This document shows positions 6,473-9,506 of a DNA stretch of 9,506 nt, one piece after another. The first letter of the stretch is position 1. Each line of letters opens with the position of its first letter. Source of the stretch: Pseudomonadota bacterium (GTDB lineage: Bacteria > Pseudomonadota > Alphaproteobacteria > Caulobacterales > Caulobacteraceae); the NCBI GenBank assembly GCA_023433585.1, contig JAEZCL010000080.1:1-9506 (forward strand), written 5' to 3'. The notes under the pieces were generated by a model that saw nothing but the letters and a program-made list of their open reading frames with translations, was not told the DNA's origin and did no database searches. The translations under genes and the position numbers were made by a program.

Positions 6473-7225
6473 TCAGTCCTTCAGTCGTTCGATCAGGGCC
6501 ATGGCGGCGGCGGGATTGCGCACCTTCGCCCCGGCGATGAAATAGGCGAACACGTCGCCCTTTCGGCTCCAGCCCTCCACCCGCGCCGCCACGGCGTCCA
6601 GCTCGGCCGCCGTCATGCCGGCCGGTTCGTTCTCGCGGCTGGACATCAGCCGGGCGTAGCGGAAGTCGGCCGTGTCCTGGTCGATGCGGGGCCAGTCGGG
6701 CGCCTCGTCGTCCTCCGCATAGACGATGGCCGCGCCGTATTTCGCCGCCAGGTCATGGAATTGCGGCACGTCGAAACTGGGGTGGCGCAGCTCCAGGGCG
6801 TGGCGCAGGCGCAGGCCGTCCTTCTCTTTCGGCAGCAGCTTCAGGAAGCCCTCGAAATCCTCCGGATCGAATTTCTTGGTGGCCATGAACTGCCAGTTGA
6901 TCGGCCCCAGCCGGTCGCCCAACTCGGTCAGGCCCTGGGACAGGAAGCGGTCGAAGCTCTCCCCGCCCTCGGACAGCACGCGGCGGTTGGTGCAGTAGCG
7001 GCTGGCCTTGACCGAGAACACGAACCCGTCCGGCGTCTCGTCCCGCCATTTCCGCCACGAGTCCGGCTTGAAAGTCGAATAATAGGTGCCGTTGATCTCG
7101 ATGGAGGTCAGCTTCGACGCCGCGTATTCCAGCTCGCGCTTCTGGACCAGCCCGTCCGGATAGAACACGCCGCGCCACGGCTCATAGGTCCAGCCGCCGA
7201 CGCCGATGTGGATGGAATGGGTCAT
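6473..7225 (-). CDS. DUF72 domain-containing protein (YecE-like)
   Basis: This 250-residue protein belongs to the DUF72 family, predicted TIM-barrel proteins without an assigned reaction. The N-terminal GVGGWTYEPWRGVFYP (8-23) is the family hallmark. SIEINGTYYSTF follows, then FVFSVKASRYCTNRRVL (the FxFxxKxxR.xTH region) and LELRHPSF, which is the conserved 'E.R..S/P.W' position. Length is at the lower normal range. Its ATG overlaps the parE stop by four bases (ATGA, 7222-7225), and there is only a weak purine stretch (GAGATGAA) upstream, so translation probably depends on coupling to parE. It is followed after two bases by the dehydrogenase gene. Some family members are discussed in connection with nucleic-acid or sugar metabolism, but no function should be inferred here. 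Confidence 0.93.
   Translation of the reverse strand: MTHSIHIGVGGWTYEPWRGVFYPDGLVQKRELEYAASKLTSIEINGTYYSTFKPDSWRKWRDETPDGFVFSVKASRYCTNRRVLSEGGESFDRFLSQGLTELGDRLGPINWQFMATKKFDPEDFEGFLKLLPKEKDGLRLRHALELRHPSFDVPQFHDLAAKYGAAIVYAEDDEAPDWPRIDQDTADFRYARLMSSRENEPAGMTAAELDAVAARVEGWSRKGDVFAYFIAGAKVRNPAAAMALIERLKD
6477..6481 (-). promoter_or_regulatory. Shine-Dalgarno of the dehydrogenase gene
   Basis: AAGGA on the minus strand lies six bases before the ATG at 6470 and sits inside the last codons of the DUF72 gene. It fixes the start and supports translation from a shared message. Confidence 0.65.
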
Positions 7226-7527
7226 GGTTCATCTCGCGCAAAATCCAGCCAGTCCTCGTGACCATGCCTGATCCGGATGATCACGACGCGGCTTCCCGCC
7301 TCGTCCAGATCATAGATGATGATGTGAGAGCCATGCGGATAGATGCGGACCGGCGGATGGTAATCCATTTTGAAGCGCGTGACCTCGGGGAAGTCGGCGA
7401 TCAGGTCCATCGCGTCGAGAAGGCCCTCAGTATAAAGATCGGCTTGCGCTAGGCCGAATGCCGTGACGCCTTGGTGATAGATGGTGCGAAGATCACGCTC
7501 GGCGTCCTCGCTGATCTCAAGCCGCAT
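7222..7527 (-). CDS. parE: ParE-type toxin of a type II toxin-antitoxin system
   Basis: This is a 101-residue RelE/ParE-superfamily toxin. The start MRLEISEDAERDLRTIYHQG matches the family's 'A..DL..I..y' first helix, and the C-terminal RIYPHGSHIIIYDLD followed by RVVIIRIRHGHEDW is the characteristic beta hairpin ending in I.RI.HG..D. Characterised ParE proteins poison DNA gyrase, while RelE relatives cleave mRNA; ParE is more likely because of the short C-terminus and the ParD partner. I chose the ATG at 7525-7527 because the protein then begins exactly at the first strand; a GTG five codons upstream (7540-7542) is also in frame. The start lies inside the antitoxin gene (11-base overlap), normal for this arrangement. 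It ends by overlapping the DUF72 start. Confidence 0.9.
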   Translation of the reverse strand: MRLEISEDAERDLRTIYHQGVTAFGLAQADLYTEGLLDAMDLIADFPEVTRFKMDYHPPVRIYPHGSHIIIYDLDEAGSRVVIIRIRHGHEDWLDFARDEP

Positions 7528-7780
7528 TATGCCGGCCGCCACGTTCGCGGATCTCGGCGCGGGCTTCCTCTATGATCTGACGAGGCGTCTTGTCGCTGAT
7601 GCCGGAGGCTCGTCCCTCGTCGATGAGTCGCTGCATATTGGCGATCTTCTCAGCCTTCACCTGCTCGCGGCGGATCAGGTCGCGGATGACGTCGCTCGAG
7701 TTGGCGTAGCGGCCGTCCTTCGTCTGTTCCTCGACCCAGGCCTTCATCTGGACGGGCAGGGAGATGTTCATGGTCGCCAT
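7517..7780 (-). CDS. parD: ParD-type antitoxin (ribbon-helix-helix)
   Basis: This 87-residue antitoxin neutralises the adjacent ParE and should repress the operon as a dimer. MNISLP (4-9) is the DNA-contacting beta strand. QMKAWVEEQTKDGRYANSSDVIRDLIRR (11-38) forms the two helices of a ribbon-helix-helix fold. The charged C-terminus, with RLIDEGRASG and the IIEEARAEIRERGG stretch, is the toxin-wrapping segment typical of ParD. The ATG at 7778-7780 is preceded by a perfect AGGAGG at six bases; the in-frame TTG at 7819 has no such signal and would add 13 unrelated residues. It lies 56 bp after gshA and starts the coupled parD-parE-DUF72-dehydrogenase unit. Confidence 0.92.
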   Translation of the reverse strand: MATMNISLPVQMKAWVEEQTKDGRYANSSDVIRDLIRREQVKAEKIANMQRLIDEGRASGISDKTPRQIIEEARAEIRERGGRHNAA

Positions 7781-7786
7781 GGCGGG

Positions 7787-7792
7787 CCTCCT
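7787..7792 (-). promoter_or_regulatory. Strong Shine-Dalgarno of parD
   Basis: The minus strand reads AGGAGG six bases before the parD ATG at 7780, the best ribosome-binding site in the window. It decides the antitoxin start and fits the need for more antitoxin than toxin. Confidence 0.8.
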
Positions 7793-7800
7793 GATCCCTT

Positions 7801-7829
7801 CAGAGTGGGCGCTTGGCAAGGATTGTCAA
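7801..7829 (-). promoter_or_regulatory. Candidate parDE promoter with tandem TTGNCAA operator
   Basis: In the 56-bp gap between gshA and parD, two heptamers that are each palindromic around one base, TTGGCAA (7813-7819) and TTGTCAA (7823-7829), stand ten bases apart centre to centre. On the minus strand the distal one contains a perfect -35 box, TTGACA (7829-7824), followed after 17 bases by a poor -10 candidate, ACTCTG (7806-7801). Ribbon-helix-helix antitoxins typically bind paired short palindromes with such helical-turn spacing over their own promoter, so ParD-ParE autorepression here is a reasonable inference. Confidence 0.5.
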
Positions 7830-7831
7830 TG

Positions 7832-7847
7832 TCGCCTCAATAGGCGA
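7832..7847 (-). terminator. Short hairpin at the end of gshA
   Basis: TCGCCT (7832-7837) and AGGCGA (7842-7847) form a perfect 6-bp stem with a 4-base loop that includes the gshA stop codon. The minus-strand bases after it are not T-rich. It may slow or partly end gshA transcripts just before the parD control region, but as an intrinsic terminator it is weak. Confidence 0.25.
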
Positions 7848-9204
7848 ACTCTGCATAGACTTGGCGCACGTCGCCGTTCCAGCGGCCGTGATAGGCCTCC
7901 AGCAGCCGTTCGGCGGGGGTGACTCCGGTGTCGGCGATGTCCTCCAGCTCCGGCAGATAGCCGCGCTCGTCCACCATGCCGCCCGAGAACCGCGCGCGGT
8001 TCTTCAGGCCCTGTTTGGCGATGGCGACCATGTCCCGGGCCACGTCCTGGACCGTGCGCCCGGCCACCTCGGCCTTCAGGCCCAGGCGGGTGACGTCGCG
8101 GCGCAGGCGCTCGTGGTCCTCGATGTCCCAGCCCTTGCACAGGTCCCACGCCGCCGCCAGCGACGGCGCGTCGTACAGCACCCCCGCCCACAGAGCCGGC
8201 AGGGCGCAGATGCGGCTCCACGGCCCGCCGTCGGCGCCGCGCATCTCCAGATACTGTTTCAGCCGCACCTCGGGAAACAGGGTGGTCAGGTGATCGGCCC
8301 AGTCCTTCATCGTCGGCGTCTCGCCCGGCAGGGCCGCCAGTTCGCCCTTCAGGAACGCCCGGAACGACTGGCCCGACAGGTCGACATATCGCTCGCCGCG
8401 CCTGGCGAAATACATAGGCACGTCCAGAGCGTAGTCCGCATAGGACTCGAACCCGAACCCGTCGGCGAAGACGAAGCCCAGCATCCCAGTGCGGTCCGGG
8501 TCGGTGTCGGTCCACACGTTGGCCCGCGCGCTCAGAAAGCCGTTCGGCTTGCCTTCCGTGAAGGGGCTGTTGGCGAACAGAGCCGTGGCGATGGGCTGCA
8601 GCGCCAGGGACGTGCGGAACTTCATCACCATGTCGGCTTCGGAATCGAAGTCCATGTTCGCCTGGATGGTGCAGGTGCGCAGCATCATGTCCAGGCCCAG
8701 GCTCCCGACCCTGGGCATGTAGGCGCGCATGATGTCGTAACGGCCCTTGGGCATGATGGGGATGTCGCCCCGCGCCCAAAGGGGATCAAACCCGATGCCC
8801 AGGAAGCCCAGGCCCAGTTCGTCCGCCACCATCTTGACCTCGACCAGGTGCTGGCCGGTCTCTGAACAGATGTCGTGGATGTCCTTCAGCGGCGCGCCCG
8901 ACAGCTCGAACTGCCCGCCCGGCTCCAGGCTGACCGAAGCGGAATATCCCTCGGCGTTCCTCTTCTCCAGGGCGATGACGTGGCCGCCTTCCTCGACAGG
9001 CGCCCAGCCGAAGCGGGTCAGGCCCTCCAGCATGGCGCGGATGCCCGAGGGGCCTTCATAGCCGGGGCGGGCGAAGCCGTCCTTCAGGAAGCCGAACTTC
9101 TCGTGCTCGGCGCCGATGCGCCATTGGTCCTTCGGCTTGATCCCCTCGGCCAGATACCCGGTCATGGCCTTGATCGTCAGCGGCTCGTTCGCATCGTCGG
9201 CCAT
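7837..9204 (-). CDS. gshA: Glutamate-cysteine ligase (plant/alphaproteobacterial type)
   Basis: This 455-residue enzyme joins glutamate and cysteine with ATP to give gamma-glutamylcysteine, the first and limiting step of glutathione synthesis in the cytosol. It belongs to the GCS2/plant-type group used by alphaproteobacteria, not to the E. coli GshA type. Landmarks are RIGAEHEKFGF (29-39) with the metal- and substrate-binding glutamates, SLEPGGQFELSGAP (92-105), RTCTIQANMDFDSEADM (176-192), the WTDTDPDRTGMLGF region (231-244) and YLEMRGADGGPW (318-329). Length is that of a full family member, with no break. The ATG at 9202-9204 is the only good start near the conserved block; the Shine-Dalgarno is poor. 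It follows rsmE after 67 bp on the same strand, which fits co-transcription. Confidence 0.96.
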   Translation of the reverse strand: MADDANEPLTIKAMTGYLAEGIKPKDQWRIGAEHEKFGFLKDGFARPGYEGPSGIRAMLEGLTRFGWAPVEEGGHVIALEKRNAEGYSASVSLEPGGQFELSGAPLKDIHDICSETGQHLVEVKMVADELGLGFLGIGFDPLWARGDIPIMPKGRYDIMRAYMPRVGSLGLDMMLRTCTIQANMDFDSEADMVMKFRTSLALQPIATALFANSPFTEGKPNGFLSARANVWTDTDPDRTGMLGFVFADGFGFESYADYALDVPMYFARRGERYVDLSGQSFRAFLKGELAALPGETPTMKDWADHLTTLFPEVRLKQYLEMRGADGGPWSRICALPALWAGVLYDAPSLAAAWDLCKGWDIEDHERLRRDVTRLGLKAEVAGRTVQDVARDMVAIAKQGLKNRARFSGGMVDERGYLPELEDIADTGVTPAERLLEAYHGRWNGDVRQVYAEFAY

Positions 9205-9271
9205 CGTTCAGGCGCCCCATCGCCGCGTCGCGCGGCCCTTGGCGGCTAGATGGGCGGGCCGGGGCGAATGC

Positions 9272-9506
9272 TCAAGCCCCTTGTGACCATGTGGTCGTGC
9301 GCGCGTCCCGCCAGTCGCCCCGAACCGCCTGCCACAGGGTCATGGCGGCGATGGCGGCCGTGTCCGCTCGCAGCACGCGCGGCCCCAGCGACACGGGATA
9401 GGCGAACGGCAGGGACAACAGCCGCTCCCGCTCCTCCGGCGCGAACCCGCCTTCGGGGCCGATCAGGATGGACCAGGCTTCTCCTCCCCCCCTGGGGGAG
9501 GGGGAC
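9272..9506 (-). CDS. rsmE: 16S rRNA (uracil-1498-N3)-methyltransferase, C-terminal part
   Basis: About 77 C-terminal residues of RsmE are present; the rest lies beyond the right edge. RsmE uses S-adenosylmethionine to methylate U1498 of 16S rRNA in the assembled small subunit. ILIGPEGGFAPEERE and SLGPRVLRADTAAIAAMTLWQ are the two SAM-binding loops of the SPOUT knot (the GPEGG and LG.RILR.ETA motifs), in the right order and spacing. The TGA is at 9272-9274. Just before WSILIGPEGG the frame reads SPSPRGGGEA, encoded by a G/C-rich palindrome that does not look like ordinary RsmE sequence. The chain continues in frame through it, so the gene appears intact. Confidence 0.93.
   Translation of the reverse strand, partial: SPSPRGGGEAWSILIGPEGGFAPEERERLLSLPFAYPVSLGPRVLRADTAAIAAMTLWQAVRGDWRDARTTTWSQGA
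9476..9506. repeat. G/C-rich palindromic element inside rsmE (runs off the edge)
   Basis: CCTCCCCC (9483-9490) pairs with GGGGGAGG (9494-9501) over a 3-base loop, and the G-rich run continues to the end of the window. It is read in frame as SPSPRGGGEA in rsmE. It resembles the short dispersed palindromes that I recall being common in Caulobacterales genomes, sometimes inside genes. Only part is visible, so the full unit and boundaries are unknown. Confidence 0.45.

Noticed and set aside
5352..6545. Plus-strand 397-codon open frame opposite the dehydrogenase
   Set aside because: It is the exact antisense of a protein with complete zinc and Rossmann motifs; composition is shadow-like.
7813..8865. 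Plus-strand 350-codon open frame opposite gshA
   Set aside because: It is antisense to conserved glutamate-cysteine ligase blocks, with no domain or ribosome-binding site.
9261..9280. GGGGC...GCCCC hairpin at the rsmE stop codon as a terminator
   Set aside because: Only a 5-bp stem with a 10-base loop and no T-run on the minus strand; expected by chance at this GC content.

Overview
The window looks like a chromosomal segment of a high-GC alphaproteobacterium. My best guess is the Caulobacteraceae (Brevundimonas or Caulobacter-like). The reasons are strong G/C preference at third positions, a TIGR02300 'FYDLN/acidic' protein next to a tRNA-Ala, a plant/alphaproteobacterial-type glutamate-cysteine ligase, and a G/C-rich palindrome inside rsmE. 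The genus is inference.

Layout. Bases 1-359 (+) encode the acidic C-terminal part of a TIGR02300-family protein. A complete tRNA-Ala(GGC) follows at 479-554 (+), with a possible promoter upstream and a strong hairpin terminator just downstream. Everything from 671 to the right edge is coded on the minus strand, so transcription there runs right to left, convergent with the tRNA.

In minus-strand order: the C-terminus of rsmE (16S rRNA m3U1498 methyltransferase); gshA (first step of glutathione synthesis); a parD-parE toxin-antitoxin pair; a DUF72 protein; and a zinc alcohol/aldehyde dehydrogenase of the cinnamyl-alcohol-dehydrogenase type. parD/parE, parE/DUF72 and DUF72/dehydrogenase overlap or nearly abut, so they are probably one translationally coupled unit. 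A tandem TTGNCAA pair in front of parD looks like an autoregulatory operator.

After a 146-bp spacer comes the most interesting part, a five-gene glycan-modification cassette (5262 down to 671). It alternates two enzyme types and ends with a third: helical-repeat + GT29-like transferase, polysaccharide pyruvyl transferase-like protein, second GT29-like transferase, second pyruvyl transferase-like protein, PAPS-type sulfotransferase. None has an obvious signal peptide or membrane segment, so they probably work in the cytoplasm on a nucleotide-linked, lipid-linked or protein-linked glycan. No sugar-nucleotide synthesis, flippase or polymerase gene is in view. The promoter-distal three genes look less GC-rich than the rest, and the cassette ends next to a tRNA gene, both compatible with acquisition by transfer.

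The large plus-strand open frames opposite these genes are antisense shadows of high-GC coding sequence and were not annotated. No stretch over 300 bases lacks a gene, and I saw no insertion sequence, CRISPR array or integrase.
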